From: Moraxella pluranimalium
GTDB taxonomy: Bacteria > Pseudomonadota > Gammaproteobacteria > Pseudomonadales > Moraxellaceae
NCBI RefSeq assembly: GCF_002014825.1
Contig: NZ_MUYU01000018.1
Coordinates: forward strand, 54,728-118,727
Direction of reading: 5' to 3'
Length of the DNA: 64,000 nt
The position numbers were made by a program, and so were the translations under genes. The notes under the pieces were generated by a model. The model was given only the letters and a program-made list of their open reading frames with translations. It did no database searches and was not told the origin of the DNA. The first letter of the stretch is position 1. The number at the start of each line of letters is the position of its first letter. Shown here in pieces: positions 1 to 8,447 of this stretch.

Positions 1-287
1 TAGTTACGCACGACCGCTTCGACAGGAATCATTTTTAGGCGTTTTACCAAGACTTCATCGTCTGATAATTGCTTTTCAAAATGCGTCTCGATGCCAGCTT
101 CGGCAAGCTTTTGCATGATAAAAGCATTGAAGCGATTGTTTACCATACCTTTACGGTCAAGGCTTGCCATCTTCTCGCCATTGAATGCGCTGGCATCATT
201 GCGAAAATGCAATACCAAAAAATCAGGATCAGCGGTTTCATAGACAGATTTGGCTTTGCCGGTATAAAGTAGTGCTTGTTTTTCCAT
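1..287 (-). CDS. purC: SAICAR synthetase, N-terminal part (runs off window)
   Basis: Phosphoribosylaminoimidazole-succinocarboxamide synthase joins aspartate to CAIR in cytoplasmic purine synthesis. The visible 95 residues begin [18 protein letters not shown], the family's nucleotide-binding start, and continue through the motif [10 protein letters not shown] to the ISGxx-free segment ending VEAVVRN. The gene continues beyond base 1, so it is partial only because of the window edge. The ATG at 287 follows the sequence GAGAGCTCCC, which offers a GAG-type ribosome site. It lies downstream of the lipoprotein and dapA on the same strand, the order dapA-bamC-purC seen in enteric bacteria. A hairpin at 337-365 separates it from the lipoprotein gene. 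Confidence 0.9.
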   Translation of the reverse strand, partial: MEKQALLYTGKAKSVYETADPDFLVLHFRNDASAFNGEKMASLDRKGMVNNRFNAFIMQKLAEAGIETHFEKQLSDDEVLVKRLKMIPVEAVVRN

Positions 288-336
288 GGGAGCTCTCAAA
301 GTTGCAAACATCAAAAAATGGTCAGGTTTTAAGTAC

Positions 337-365
337 AAAAGTGCGACACATCACATCGCACTTTT
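337..365 (-). terminator. hairpin between lipoprotein gene and purC
   Basis: The arms AAAAGTGCGA (337-346) and TCGCACTTTT (356-365) pair perfectly around a 9-nt loop. On the minus strand the stem ends in TTTT, as in a weak intrinsic terminator. It lies just after the lipoprotein stop and may lower read-through into purC. Confidence 0.6.
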
Positions 366-371
366 GGGGTA

Positions 372-644
372 TTAACGCACGCTTGGCGGCTTTGGCAAGG
401 CGTATTGCTTGCCTGATTCGTTGGTGAATGCCGGTACATCGCCTGTGACTGTCGGTGTCTGATACAGTGGCACAAACTCGGCAGATGGCTGATTGGCTGG
501 CAATTTGATTGGGTCAATCTTTTGGGCAGTGCGATAATCCAGACTGCCATTATCGCGCTTGCCAAGTAGGTTCTTGGTGGCGCTGCAGCCTGTCAATGCG
601 ATGGTAGCTGCCATGATACCTGCTGTTAGCTTTAAAGTTTTCAT
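372..644 (-). CDS. miniature BamC-like lipoprotein
   Basis: This is a 90-residue predicted outer-membrane lipoprotein. Residues 1-20 form a lipoprotein signal peptide with lipobox LTGC, so the mature chain starts at Cys20 and is about 71 residues. The gene sits exactly where bamC (nlpB) sits in enterics, between dapA and purC. The mature part has the BamC N-terminal 'lasso' pattern: a SLDYRTA segment, then LPANQPS, a Pro/Thr-rich stretch, an NESGKQYAL segment and a PKPP tail. In E. coli that segment binds BamD. The two folded helix-grip domains of full BamC (about 340 residues) are absent, and the reading frame is clean, so this is a short form and not an obvious break. The BamC relationship rests on synteny and pattern and is an inference. 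The ribosome site is GGATTATTT before the ATG. Confidence 0.7.
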   Translation of the reverse strand: MKTLKLTAGIMAATIALTGCSATKNLLGKRDNGSLDYRTAQKIDPIKLPANQPSAEFVPLYQTPTVTGDVPAFTNESGKQYALPKPPSVR

Positions 645-659
645 AAATAATCCAAAGTC

Positions 660-1571
660 TTAGGATTCAATCAGCTTGGCTTTGACCAATGCGTCATCAA
701 TCACACTGTGGTAAGCTTCCGATAGCCAAACCAATGGCAGGCGGATGCCTTGATCAATTTTGCCCATCTTATGCAGGGCGTATTTGGTCGGTTGTGGGCT
801 TGATTCGATGAACAAATCTTGGTGCAGATGCTTGATGGTGTCATGAATCGCCGCCGCTTCATCAAATTTGCCATCTAGCGCCAATGCAAATGCTTGGCTC
901 ATGGCTTTTGGTGCGACATTTGAAGTCACCGAAATATCACCTTTAGCACCATATTTAATCATCTCAAGCGCTGTTGGATCATCGCCTGACAGGACGACGA
1001 TACGATCGCTGACACGTTTGATTAGGCTTTTGCCACGCTCGACATCGCCTGTAGCATCTTTGATGGCGACGATATTTGGGATGTCAGCTAGGCGATTGAC
1101 CGTCTCTTCGTTCATATCGACGACGGTACGCCCTGGGACATTATATAGCATCTGTGGCATATCCACCGCTTCGGCGATGGCTTTGAAATGCTGATACATT
1201 CCTTCTTGGGTCGGCTTATTATAATAAGGCACAACAAGCAGCGCACAGTCAGCACCAGCTGCTTTGGCGTGTGTCGTCAGCTCAATGGCTTCGTGGGTAG
1301 AATTTGCCCCTGTACCTGCAATGACTGGCACTCGGCCTGCCACTTGCTTGACAAAAAAGCGAATCACTTCACTGTGCTCAGCCATCGTCAAAGTCGCTGA
1401 TTCGCCCGTCGTACCGACCGCCACCAAGGCATGAATCCCTTCGGCAATCTGCCACTCAATCAGACTGGCAAGCTTGTCATAATCCACCGCACCATCTGGG
1501 GTCATCGGGGTGATTAGGGCAGTGATTGCCCCTTGTAACTTGGACTTGATGTCTTGATATGCGTCTGTCAT
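660..1571 (-). CDS. dapA: 4-hydroxy-tetrahydrodipicolinate synthase
   Basis: DapA condenses pyruvate with aspartate semialdehyde in the first committed step of lysine and diaminopimelate synthesis, in the cytoplasm. The 303-residue protein has the TIM-barrel family hallmarks: GAITALITPMTPDGAVD at the start, the GTTGES motif, the catalytic tyrosine in the YYNKPTQEGMYQHF region, and the Schiff-base lysine in IVAIKDATGD. The ATG at 1571 was chosen because AAGG lies 9-10 bases upstream; a longer in-frame start at 1619 would add 16 residues that do not look like the family. It is followed by the lipoprotein gene after 15 bases, so the two are probably co-transcribed. Confidence 0.95.
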   Translation of the reverse strand: MTDAYQDIKSKLQGAITALITPMTPDGAVDYDKLASLIEWQIAEGIHALVAVGTTGESATLTMAEHSEVIRFFVKQVAGRVPVIAGTGANSTHEAIELTTHAKAAGADCALLVVPYYNKPTQEGMYQHFKAIAEAVDMPQMLYNVPGRTVVDMNEETVNRLADIPNIVAIKDATGDVERGKSLIKRVSDRIVVLSGDDPTALEMIKYGAKGDISVTSNVAPKAMSQAFALALDGKFDEAAAIHDTIKHLHQDLFIESSPQPTKYALHKMGKIDQGIRLPLVWLSEAYHSVIDDALVKAKLIES

Positions 1572-1686
1572 AAAAAGCCTTGATGCAAAATCTAAAATAA
1601 ACTTGGGCTTGGCAAGCAAGCGGTACGCTTTAGTTTATCACATTTGGATGATAATTTTATAGCAAATTTTTAACCCACATCAAAAA

Positions 1687-3090
1687 TTATTCAATCCGCA
1701 TACCGATGATGGCAGGCTCGCCTTGACGAATCAGCTGTACAGGGACAACGCCTTGTTTTGGTAAAGCTGCCACCACATCTGCAAAGTCATCCACCCCCGT
1801 GACGGCATAATTATTCAGCCCAACAATCACATCACCTGCCATGATGCCTGCTCTGGATGCATTACCCACCAAATCCACCGATGTAATCATCACACCACCT
1901 TTTGCCCCTTGATAGCTCAATGAACGACGCTCGCTTGGCAATAGCTCTCGCAGGCGTAAGCCCAATCGCACGCCATCGCTTTGGCTGGATGCTTCGGCGG
2001 CGACATCAGCAGGTGCTTCGCCAAAGTTGCCCTTGGCAGTATATGTTTTGCCTTGACGCAGATAAGTTAGGCTAAAGTCTTGATTTGGCTTGGCTTTATT
2101 GGTCAAATCAAACCACTCATGCGCAAGTCCAATCGGCGTGCCATTGAAACTGAGCACCACATCACCTACTTGTAGCCCTGCACGCTCGGCAGGAGAGTCT
2201 TGGGCGACTTGGGTCAATAGCGCCCCTTGTGGCTTGGGCAGCCCATAGACTTCTGCTAAGTTGCGGTCCAAATCCTGCACCGTCACGCCCATACGTACTC
2301 GGGTGACTTTGCCCGTGGTTTTGATTTGTTCATAAATATCCATCGCTGTGGCAATCGGTATCGAGAACGACAGCCCCATATAGCCGCCTGTACCGCTAAA
2401 TATCATCGAATTGACCGCAACGACTTCGCCTTGTTGGTTGAACAAGGGCCCGCCTGAGTTGCCGGGATTTAGGGCGACATCACTTTGGATAAATGGCACA
2501 GAGCCTTCGCTTGGGATACTGCGAGATTTGGCAGAGACAATCCCTGCCGATGCCGAATAATCAAAGCCAAACGGCGAGCCAATGGCAAGCACAGGCTGAC
2601 CAACCTTGAGCGTGTCTGTCTTGGCAACAGGCAGGGCAGGATATTGATTGCCATCGACCTTGAGCACGGCGATGTCTGAGCTCTCATCACTGCCAATCAA
2701 GCGCGCATCGAGCTCGGTGCGGTCGCTTAGCGTCACGGTGATACGCTCGGCATCTTTGATGACATGATGATTGGTCAAAATATAACCATCACGACTGATA
2801 AAAAATCCCGTGCCATAGCCCTGCTCCACCACAGGCATCTGTGGCAGATTGGCACTGTTACCCAGATAATCTTTGAGCATTTCGATGGCTTGGGCGGTGG
2901 CAAGCGTCTCACTATCGACTTTTTTGGTGATGCTGACACGCACCACGCCTGCCGATGCTTGCTCGACCAAATCCGAAAAATCCACACCGACTGATGCGTA
3001 TGCCGCCGTCGGCATGATGGCAGTGATGGATGTGCCGATAGGTAGAGCTATGCTTGTACCAAGCAGCAGTGCCAATGTTGTTTTTTTCAT
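1687..3090 (-). CDS. periplasmic Do-family serine protease (DegP/DegQ/MucD type)
   Basis: This is a 467-residue periplasmic quality-control protease and chaperone. A Sec signal peptide covers residues 1-32 (cut after an AYA motif). The trypsin-like domain shows the triad: His109 in TNHHVI, Asp139 in SSDIAVLK and Ser212 in GNSGGPL. Two PDZ domains follow, the first around residues 270-350 (DSPAERAGLQVGDVV) and the second at the C-terminus (NASRAGIMAGDVIVG). The length and layout fit DegQ, MucD or DegP; the exact name cannot be set from sequence alone. It lies upstream of dapA on the same strand with a 115-base gap, so it may be its own unit. In relatives such proteins are envelope-stress induced; no promoter evidence for that was seen here. 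Confidence 0.92.
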   Translation of the reverse strand: MKKTTLALLLGTSIALPIGTSITAIMPTAAYASVGVDFSDLVEQASAGVVRVSITKKVDSETLATAQAIEMLKDYLGNSANLPQMPVVEQGYGTGFFISRDGYILTNHHVIKDAERITVTLSDRTELDARLIGSDESSDIAVLKVDGNQYPALPVAKTDTLKVGQPVLAIGSPFGFDYSASAGIVSAKSRSIPSEGSVPFIQSDVALNPGNSGGPLFNQQGEVVAVNSMIFSGTGGYMGLSFSIPIATAMDIYEQIKTTGKVTRVRMGVTVQDLDRNLAEVYGLPKPQGALLTQVAQDSPAERAGLQVGDVVLSFNGTPIGLAHEWFDLTNKAKPNQDFSLTYLRQGKTYTAKGNFGEAPADVAAEASSQSDGVRLGLRLRELLPSERRSLSYQGAKGGVMITSVDLVGNASRAGIMAGDVIVGLNNYAVTGVDDFADVVAALPKQGVVPVQLIRQGEPAIIGMRIE

Positions 3091-3299
3091 AATCTATCCC
3101 AAGATGTCGTATCGTCCTTGTTGAATTGACATAATCAATGACAGCGTGACAGCATCAGCCCATCGGACGGTAGATGACTTTGATAATCGTTTTGATTTAG
3201 AAAATTTTAGTATCCTAAAATTCTATCTTACCGTCAAGTGAGATTTGGCGACAATTTCTTGCCATAATCCAACAATTCTTGCTGTCAGCTCACAAACCA

Positions 3300-3917
3300 T
3301 TACAAGCCAAGTGCCGTATCGATACGAGATGCCACTTGTGCCACTGTGCCATCGGCATCGATACGATGAATACGCTGTGGGTGCTTGCTGTGCTGATACG
3401 AAAGTCCCTGATGCACACGCTCAAAAAACGCCAAATCATTGGCTTCAAGCCTGTCAGCCACACTACGCTTACCTGCACGCATCATGCCTGTGGCAACATC
3501 CAAATCCAGCCATAGCGTCGTATCTGGCATGACGGGGACAAACGACTCAATCAGCATCTCAATCTTATTGAGCGCTTTGGCATCACCGCCAAAACGCCCA
3601 AAGCCCTGATACGCCACCGTGCTATCAAAGAACCGATCGCACACCACCCATTTACCTGCCTGCAATGCCGGCAAAATCACCTGATGCACATGATCGGCAC
3701 GAGCCGCAAACATCAGCAAAATCTCGGTGTCAGCATCAATCGTGCGACTTGGATCCAAAAAAATCGATCGCAAATGCTCCGCCAAAGCACTACCCCCCGG
3801 CTCACGAGTACGCACCACATCAATGCCACGACTTGCTAGACGCTCACACAGTCCGTCGATGGCTGTGGTCTTGCCCACGCCTTCTGTGCCTTCAAAGCTG
3901 ATAAATCGTGCGTTCAT
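3300..3917 (-). CDS. tmk: thymidylate kinase
   Basis: Thymidylate kinase phosphorylates dTMP to dTDP for DNA synthesis. The 205-residue protein has a P-loop FEGTEGVGKTT at residues 8-18, the DR(Y/F)-type motif in CDRFFDSTVAYQG, and the REPGGS segment typical of the family. Its ATG overlaps the stop of mltG by 4 bases (3914-3917), so translation is probably coupled. The order pabC-mltG-tmk is widely conserved in gammaproteobacteria and supports the call. The usual next gene, holB, is not seen downstream here; a 210-base gap and the protease gene follow. Confidence 0.95.
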   Translation of the reverse strand: MNARFISFEGTEGVGKTTAIDGLCERLASRGIDVVRTREPGGSALAEHLRSIFLDPSRTIDADTEILLMFAARADHVHQVILPALQAGKWVVCDRFFDSTVAYQGFGRFGGDAKALNKIEMLIESFVPVMPDTTLWLDLDVATGMMRAGKRSVADRLEANDLAFFERVHQGLSYQHSKHPQRIHRIDADGTVAQVASRIDTALGL

Positions 3918-5023
3918 TGGCTACCTTCCTTTTGTGCCATCACAGCACGATACTCAGCAACGGCTTTGCTGTGCTCATCTAGCGTTTTGCTAAACTTATG
4001 CCCGCCATTGCCCGTCGCCACAAAATACAGCACATCGGATGCATCAGGATGCATAGTAGCACGGATAGCTTCGGCTGATGGCAGGGCAATCGGCGTCGGT
4101 GGCAAGCCGTCGATTTGATAGGTGTTGTAAGCGGTTTTTTCGTTGATATTACTGCGATAAATCTTGCCATCATAGCGGTCAAACAGCCCATAAATGATGG
4201 TCGGGTCGGTCTGTAGGCGCATCCCTTGACGCAGACGATTGACAAATACCGATGACACCAGCGTTCTTTCGGACTTGATGCCTGTTTCTTTTTCGATGAT
4301 ACTTGCCATGATGAGCGCTTCATATGGCGTCTGATAAGGCAGGTTCTGGTCTCTGCCCTGCCATGCATCATCTAGGATGCGTTTTTGGTCGTCGTACAGT
4401 TTTTGTAAGATGGCTTTGTCGCTGACGCCTTTATTAAAATGATATGTATTGGGCGCAAACCAGCCTTCTAGATTGCCATTAGGCGACTCAATCCCCAACG
4501 CCTTTGCCACCGCTTCATTATCTCGTGCGACATCCGTCCATGCATAGCCATCAGCAGGCGGTGTGAGTAGCTCAAGCTTGACGCCGTCGGTGGTTTTGAT
4601 GGCGTGGTACAAATCCTTGACCGTCTTGCCTTCGATGATACGGATGGTGACTTGCTCGGTCTTGCCCCCTTGTTGTAGGATACCGAGCGCCGTCGCTAGG
4701 CTTGCCCCGCTTGGGATGGTGTATTCGCCTTCTTGTAGTGGCTTATTTGCCATCAGTGCCAAATACGCTTTGGCAACTGGCGACAACGACAGCGCCGCAC
4801 CCGACCAAGACTCATTGGCAAGCAGGCTATAATAAGTATCGCCTTTTTTGACGCTCAAGTTCATCTCAGGGTGCTGACTGCTGGCAAAAATCGTCTGATA
4901 CAGCACCAGCACGCCAAGCAATAGCACAGCGATGATGGCGATGATGATTGATTTGGCAGACTGCTTGGACTGCTTGGCTTGCCTAGATTTGGCTGATTTG
5001 GAAGTGTTGGGTGATTTTGCCAT
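3914..5023 (-). CDS. mltG: endolytic murein transglycosylase
   Basis: MltG cuts nascent peptidoglycan strands at the inner membrane and sets glycan chain length. The 369-residue protein has a Lys/Ser-rich cytoplasmic start, one membrane helix at about residues 27-47 (IIIAIIAVLLLGVLVLY), a LysM-like part, and a YceG domain with the catalytic-glutamate segment MASIIEKETGI and the conserved VFVNRLRQGMRLQTDPT. It overlaps tmk by 4 bases. A separate small exported-protein gene lies between it and pabC, which is unusual for this conserved trio. The ribosome site before the ATG at 5023 is weak. Confidence 0.94.
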   Translation of the reverse strand: MAKSPNTSKSAKSRQAKQSKQSAKSIIIAIIAVLLLGVLVLYQTIFASSQHPEMNLSVKKGDTYYSLLANESWSGAALSLSPVAKAYLALMANKPLQEGEYTIPSGASLATALGILQQGGKTEQVTIRIIEGKTVKDLYHAIKTTDGVKLELLTPPADGYAWTDVARDNEAVAKALGIESPNGNLEGWFAPNTYHFNKGVSDKAILQKLYDDQKRILDDAWQGRDQNLPYQTPYEALIMASIIEKETGIKSERTLVSSVFVNRLRQGMRLQTDPTIIYGLFDRYDGKIYRSNINEKTAYNTYQIDGLPPTPIALPSAEAIRATMHPDASDVLYFVATGNGGHKFSKTLDEHSKAVAEYRAVMAQKEGSQ

Positions 5024-5147
5024 CGGGACAACTCATAAAAAAAATTTGCCCCATTTTACCAAATATCCCCCACGCCTTGCCATCCAAAAATTGTAGCTAA
5101 TAAGAATGGTGGTGGTTTGGATAATACACATCCCAATTTTAAAACCA

Positions 5148-5176
5148 AACCCCCAAACCTGTATAGCTTGGGGGTT
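5148..5176 (-). terminator. terminator of the small exported-protein gene
   Basis: The arms AACCCCCAA (5148-5156) and TTGGGGGTT (5168-5176) form a 9-bp GC-rich stem with an 11-nt loop. Read on the minus strand it is followed by TTGGTTTTAAAATT. It lies 20 bases after the stop of the 5196-5447 gene and isolates it from mltG. Confidence 0.65.
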
Positions 5177-5195
5177 GTGCAATTTCTTGGATGGT

Positions 5196-5447
5196 TTAGT
5201 CTTGCTTCTCAATAATGATTAGAAATGAGCTTTTCATTTTTTGCATAGCAACCACTTGATAGCCTAGTTGATAAATATCATGTACAGTTACAGGTTTTTT
5301 ATCAAATAATTTATAGCAACGAAAATCCGCATCCGTGCTTTCATAAATAGAGTAACACATATCACCATCTTTACCGCCAGCATTTGCCGCTGTCGCAGAC
5401 AAAGCGCCAAGTGATAGTAATGATGCACAAACAAGCTTTTTAAACAT
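5196..5447 (-). CDS. small exported protein, unknown function
   Basis: I do not recognise this 83-residue protein. Residues 1-23 form a Sec signal peptide (MFKKLVCASLLSLGALSATA, cut near ANA-GG). The mature part of about 60 residues has two cysteines (in DMCYSIY and DFRCYKLF) that could form one disulfide, and a C-terminal hydrophobic strand SSFLIIIE. It would therefore act in the periplasm or outside. The start at 5447 is preferred because AAGGA lies 9 bases upstream; an ATG at 5456 would sit on top of that site. It is flanked by its own AT-rich upstream region and a terminator, and it interrupts the conserved pabC-mltG-tmk order, which suggests a later insertion. Confidence 0.75.
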   Translation of the reverse strand: MFKKLVCASLLSLGALSATAANAGGKDGDMCYSIYESTDADFRCYKLFDKKPVTVHDIYQLGYQVVAMQKMKSSFLIIIEKQD

Positions 5448-5581
5448 TTTAGCCATCCTTTTTAAATGTTGAGCGAAAGATATCTATTGGATTGCCAATA
5501 TATGTTATATTCTACTCATAATTGATATGATTGGCTAGTCTTTTTTATTAAGTATATTCATAAGGTAAATTACCGACATCA

Positions 5582-6451
5582 TCATTCACAATCCCCAATC
5601 GGCAATACCATCTGCAATGGCTTGATAGCCCCTGCCAGCTTAAGCTGTGCCACAGGGACGATGCCACGCACGGCATTGGTCATGCACAGTGCTTGTAGCT
5701 TTGGCAAATCATCGTCGGACAATATCCGCTCTTGCACAGCTTTGTCCGATTGCACTGCTTTTGCCATCACCATCTGACGCATCACGCCTGCCACGCCCGA
5801 GATATCCACCGGTGGCGTGTACCAATGCCCATCCAATTGATAAAAAATATTGCCCACCGTCGCACAGACCCACTGCCCATGTACATTGGCAATCAGCCCA
5901 TCATCACTGTCATCACCTGCTTGCTGACGCGCGAGTAGCTCAGCGTGTGCCAGCACTTGCTCAGGACAGGCAATCAGCTTTAACCCTGCCAAGCGTGCCG
6001 TGCGATGACCGATGGTGCTCGTCAGCGTCGTTATGGTGATACTTGGTGCAATCGGTATGCCATCATGCCACTGATGCTGTGCGTATAGCGCCGATGGCAT
6101 CAGCCGAATATCCGCCATCGCCACCATGCCATCTGCTGTCGGTAGATAACCATAGCCACGCACCGCCTGCGCTTGGCGAGAGATGATGACTTTGATGATG
6201 CCGTGTTGCATCTGCTTGGCACGCTTACCCAGCTGTACCATCAGCCCATCGACATCCATCTGCATCCCAAATGCCGACAGTGAATTGGTGATACGCAAGC
6301 GGTGCCCATCGACACCCACAATCTGCCCATCATGCACGCCCATCGTGCTAAAAAACCCATCGCCATAAGCAAAGGCACGCATCTGCATCACATCCAACGT
6401 CCGCTTGGTCAGTGGATAAGTCATGCTCTGTGCAGTAGTTATCGCTGCCAT
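5582..6451 (-). CDS. pabC: aminodeoxychorismate lyase
   Basis: PabC is a PLP enzyme that converts aminodeoxychorismate to 4-aminobenzoate and pyruvate for folate synthesis. The 289-residue protein belongs to fold-type IV transaminases. It has RAFAYGDGFFSTMGVHDG near residue 25 (the FxYGDGxFxT motif), HRLRITNSL, and a C-terminal segment where LCMTNAVRGIVPV matches the family's TNxxxGxxPV motif. The ATG at 6451 is used because a longer reading would overlap the gene upstream; GTAGG lies upstream. It follows the 6462-7049 gene by 10 bases, so the two are likely co-transcribed. Confidence 0.88.
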   Translation of the reverse strand: MAAITTAQSMTYPLTKRTLDVMQMRAFAYGDGFFSTMGVHDGQIVGVDGHRLRITNSLSAFGMQMDVDGLMVQLGKRAKQMQHGIIKVIISRQAQAVRGYGYLPTADGMVAMADIRLMPSALYAQHQWHDGIPIAPSITITTLTSTIGHRTARLAGLKLIACPEQVLAHAELLARQQAGDDSDDGLIANVHGQWVCATVGNIFYQLDGHWYTPPVDISGVAGVMRQMVMAKAVQSDKAVQERILSDDDLPKLQALCMTNAVRGIVPVAQLKLAGAIKPLQMVLPIGDCE

Positions 6452-6461
6452 CTGGATAGAC

Positions 6462-7049
6462 CTACTTTGCCAAGATAAGCTTGCATTGATAATCTTGGCA
6501 CTTGGCATAGGTCAGTCGCATCTTGCCAAGTGCCTGCCGTGCCACCGCCTTGCCCTGTAGCATCTGTGCGACCACCGCCGTGCCCTGCTCGCCATCAAGC
6601 TTGCCCATCATGTGATAGACACGCTTGGCAAAGTCAATCGCCTGTGCTTTAGTCTTGTCATCATCAGTCGGTGCAGGATAATACCACACCACTTCAAGCA
6701 GTCCATCGGATAAGATGGCATATAGCGGTGGCTCATGCCCCGCACTATAGCGATAACGCTCGGCTTGATTGCCATAATAATCAAGCGCAGGCTCAGTGGT
6801 CGCAGCCGCCCCAAGCTCTGCCATCAAGCCTTCGGCATCCGTCGCTGACTTGGGCAAGCTCTGCCAAGTCGCCGTGTCATACACCACAGGCTCATAAACC
6901 TTTGGCTTGCCATCATCTGCCACCACGCTCTCGGCAGGAGTCACAGGACGAAAGGTCAAAAACAGCACAATCGCCACCGCCAAGATGACAGCAGCAATCA
7001 GCCAAGTGCGTTTGGACTTTGGTGGTTGGGCGGTGGTATCGGTGCTCAT
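6462..7049 (-). CDS. single-helix membrane protein, unknown function
   Basis: I do not recognise a family for this 195-residue protein. It has a short polar N-terminus (MSTDTTAQPPKSKRT), one hydrophobic helix at about residues 15-32 (WLIAAVILAVAIVLFLTF), and a periplasmic domain of about 160 residues. That domain contains YRYSAGHEPPLYAILSDG and a C-terminal cysteine pair in AKCQDYQCKL, which could be a disulfide. GGAACCAG precedes the ATG. It is divergent from aroE across 136 bases and probably co-transcribed with pabC. Confidence 0.75.
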   Translation of the reverse strand: MSTDTTAQPPKSKRTWLIAAVILAVAIVLFLTFRPVTPAESVVADDGKPKVYEPVVYDTATWQSLPKSATDAEGLMAELGAAATTEPALDYYGNQAERYRYSAGHEPPLYAILSDGLLEVVWYYPAPTDDDKTKAQAIDFAKRVYHMMGKLDGEQGTAVVAQMLQGKAVARQALGKMRLTYAKCQDYQCKLILAK

Positions 7050-7185
7050 ACTGGTTCCATGATGCGTATTTGTGGATTATTCTAACACAGATACCCACCA
7101 AAGCTTTACTTCCCCTTGCTATTTTTGCCAAAATCAGCGACACTGATGGCACATTTTTGTCCGATTTTTTTGTTTGGATACATTC

Positions 7186-7983
7186 ATGCAGCATTTTATC
7201 GTCATTGGCAATCCGATTAATCACTCAAAAAGTCCGCAAATCCATCATGCCTTCGCCGAGAGTGTCGGGCTAGATATCTGCTATCAGCGGCAGTTTTGTC
7301 CTGATAACAAGGACAGCTTTGAAGCGGTGGTGCAGGCGTTTTTTGCTGGTGGTGGCGTGGGCGCCAATGTCACTTTGCCTTTTAAGGAAACTGCACATCA
7401 GCTGTGCCATAGTACAGGGGCATTGAGCGATGATGCCAAGATGGCAGGGGCGGTCAATACCCTAATGGTGCGTGATGGCAAGCTATACGGCGATAATACC
7501 GATGGTCGTGGCTTGGTGTCAGATTTATTGAGTCAAGGTATTGATTTAACTAATAAAAAAATCGCCATCTTGGGCGCAGGTGGGGCGACTCGTGGGGCGA
7601 TTTTGCCCCTACTGCATCAAGGGGCGCACTTGGCAATTTATAATCGCACCCTTGCCAAAGCCGAACAGCTTGTACAAGACTTTAATCACCCAAATTTATC
7701 TGCACACAGTTTAGATGAACTACAACAAGACACCCATTTTGATGTCATCATCAATGCCACTTCGGCGACCACCACAGGTCAGTCGATGGATTTTGGGCGT
7801 ATCACAGCGGATTTTGCTTATGATATGATGTACGGCAAGCCATCGGCATTTTTGGCACATTTTGCCAATCAAGGTGCAGGCACATCCGATGGCTTCGGGA
7901 TGCTGATTCATCAAGCCAAGCTTGCCTTTGAGCTGTGGACGGGGGCGACGGTGGATTTATCAGCGGTGGCGATTGCACCTTGA
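7186..7983 (+). CDS. aroE: shikimate dehydrogenase
   Basis: AroE reduces 3-dehydroshikimate to shikimate with NADPH in aromatic amino-acid synthesis. The 265-residue protein starts with IGNPINHSKSPQIHH (the substrate-binding SxS motif), contains GANVTLPFKE with the catalytic lysine, NTDGRG with the catalytic aspartate, the nucleotide motif LGAGGATRG, and NRTLAKAE for NADP choice. The ATG at 7186 fits the family N-terminus; the upstream in-frame TTG at 7174 does not. A small acidic-protein gene follows after 74 bases. Confidence 0.95.
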   Translation: MQHFIVIGNPINHSKSPQIHHAFAESVGLDICYQRQFCPDNKDSFEAVVQAFFAGGGVGANVTLPFKETAHQLCHSTGALSDDAKMAGAVNTLMVRDGKLYGDNTDGRGLVSDLLSQGIDLTNKKIAILGAGGATRGAILPLLHQGAHLAIYNRTLAKAEQLVQDFNHPNLSAHSLDELQQDTHFDVIINATSATTTGQSMDFGRITADFAYDMMYGKPSAFLAHFANQGAGTSDGFGMLIHQAKLAFELWTGATVDLSAVAIAP

Positions 7984-8057
7984 ATTTTGTGGCAGGTAGC
8001 ACCATCTTAGGCGAACCTTAGACGAATTTAAATTTATCACTTAAGTAGGAGTAGGCG

Positions 8058-8201
8058 ATGAGCGAGCAGATGGCAGACGAGTTTGATGTTGATTTTGATG
8101 ATTTGGACAATCTACTGGACGACTTTGACGGCGTGGCTGTCGAAGGTGGCGTCGATAGCATCAATGATGATGGCTGTGAAGGCGGTGCGTGCAAGCTATA
8201 A
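8058..8201 (+). CDS. 47-residue acidic protein with Cys-rich tail, unknown
   Basis: The ATG at 8058 follows a strong ribosome site (AGGAG, 8047-8051) and the frame runs 47 codons to a TAA at 8199-8201. The protein is very acidic: the first 35 residues are rich in Asp and Glu (EFDVDFDDLDNLLDDFDG). It ends DDGCEGGACKL, with two cysteines four residues apart, a possible metal site or attachment point. A good terminator follows at 8232-8257. I know no function. The clean ribosome site, codon use and terminator argue that it is a real gene; the shortness argues for caution. Confidence 0.7.
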   Translation: MSEQMADEFDVDFDDLDNLLDDFDGVAVEGGVDSINDDGCEGGACKL

Positions 8202-8231
8202 CAAGCTATAAATTGCACAAAAAAAGGTTGA

Positions 8232-8257
8232 GGGCGATGCTAAATCGCCCTTTTTAT
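8232..8257 (+). terminator. terminator after the small acidic gene
   Basis: The stem GGGCGAT (8232-8238) and ATCGCCC (8244-8250) with loop GCTAA is followed by TTTTTATTT, a textbook intrinsic terminator. It closes the aroE/small-gene unit. Confidence 0.85.
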
Positions 8258-8447
8258 TTGACAAAAAAGTCAGAAATAATAACAAAAAATTTGCCAAAAT
8301 AAAATTTATTATGAAAATAAGTTATCATAAGCCAAAAAACGCTTTTTCTTGGTGCAATTTGTTGTATAGTGTTCTTAATGGCGATTGCCAATCACTGACC
8401 CAATTTTCAATCTTCGTATCACACGATACCCCCAACAAGGATGAGTT

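Noticed and set aside
1..287. purC as a truncated pseudogene
   Set aside because: It simply runs off the window; the visible part is intact.
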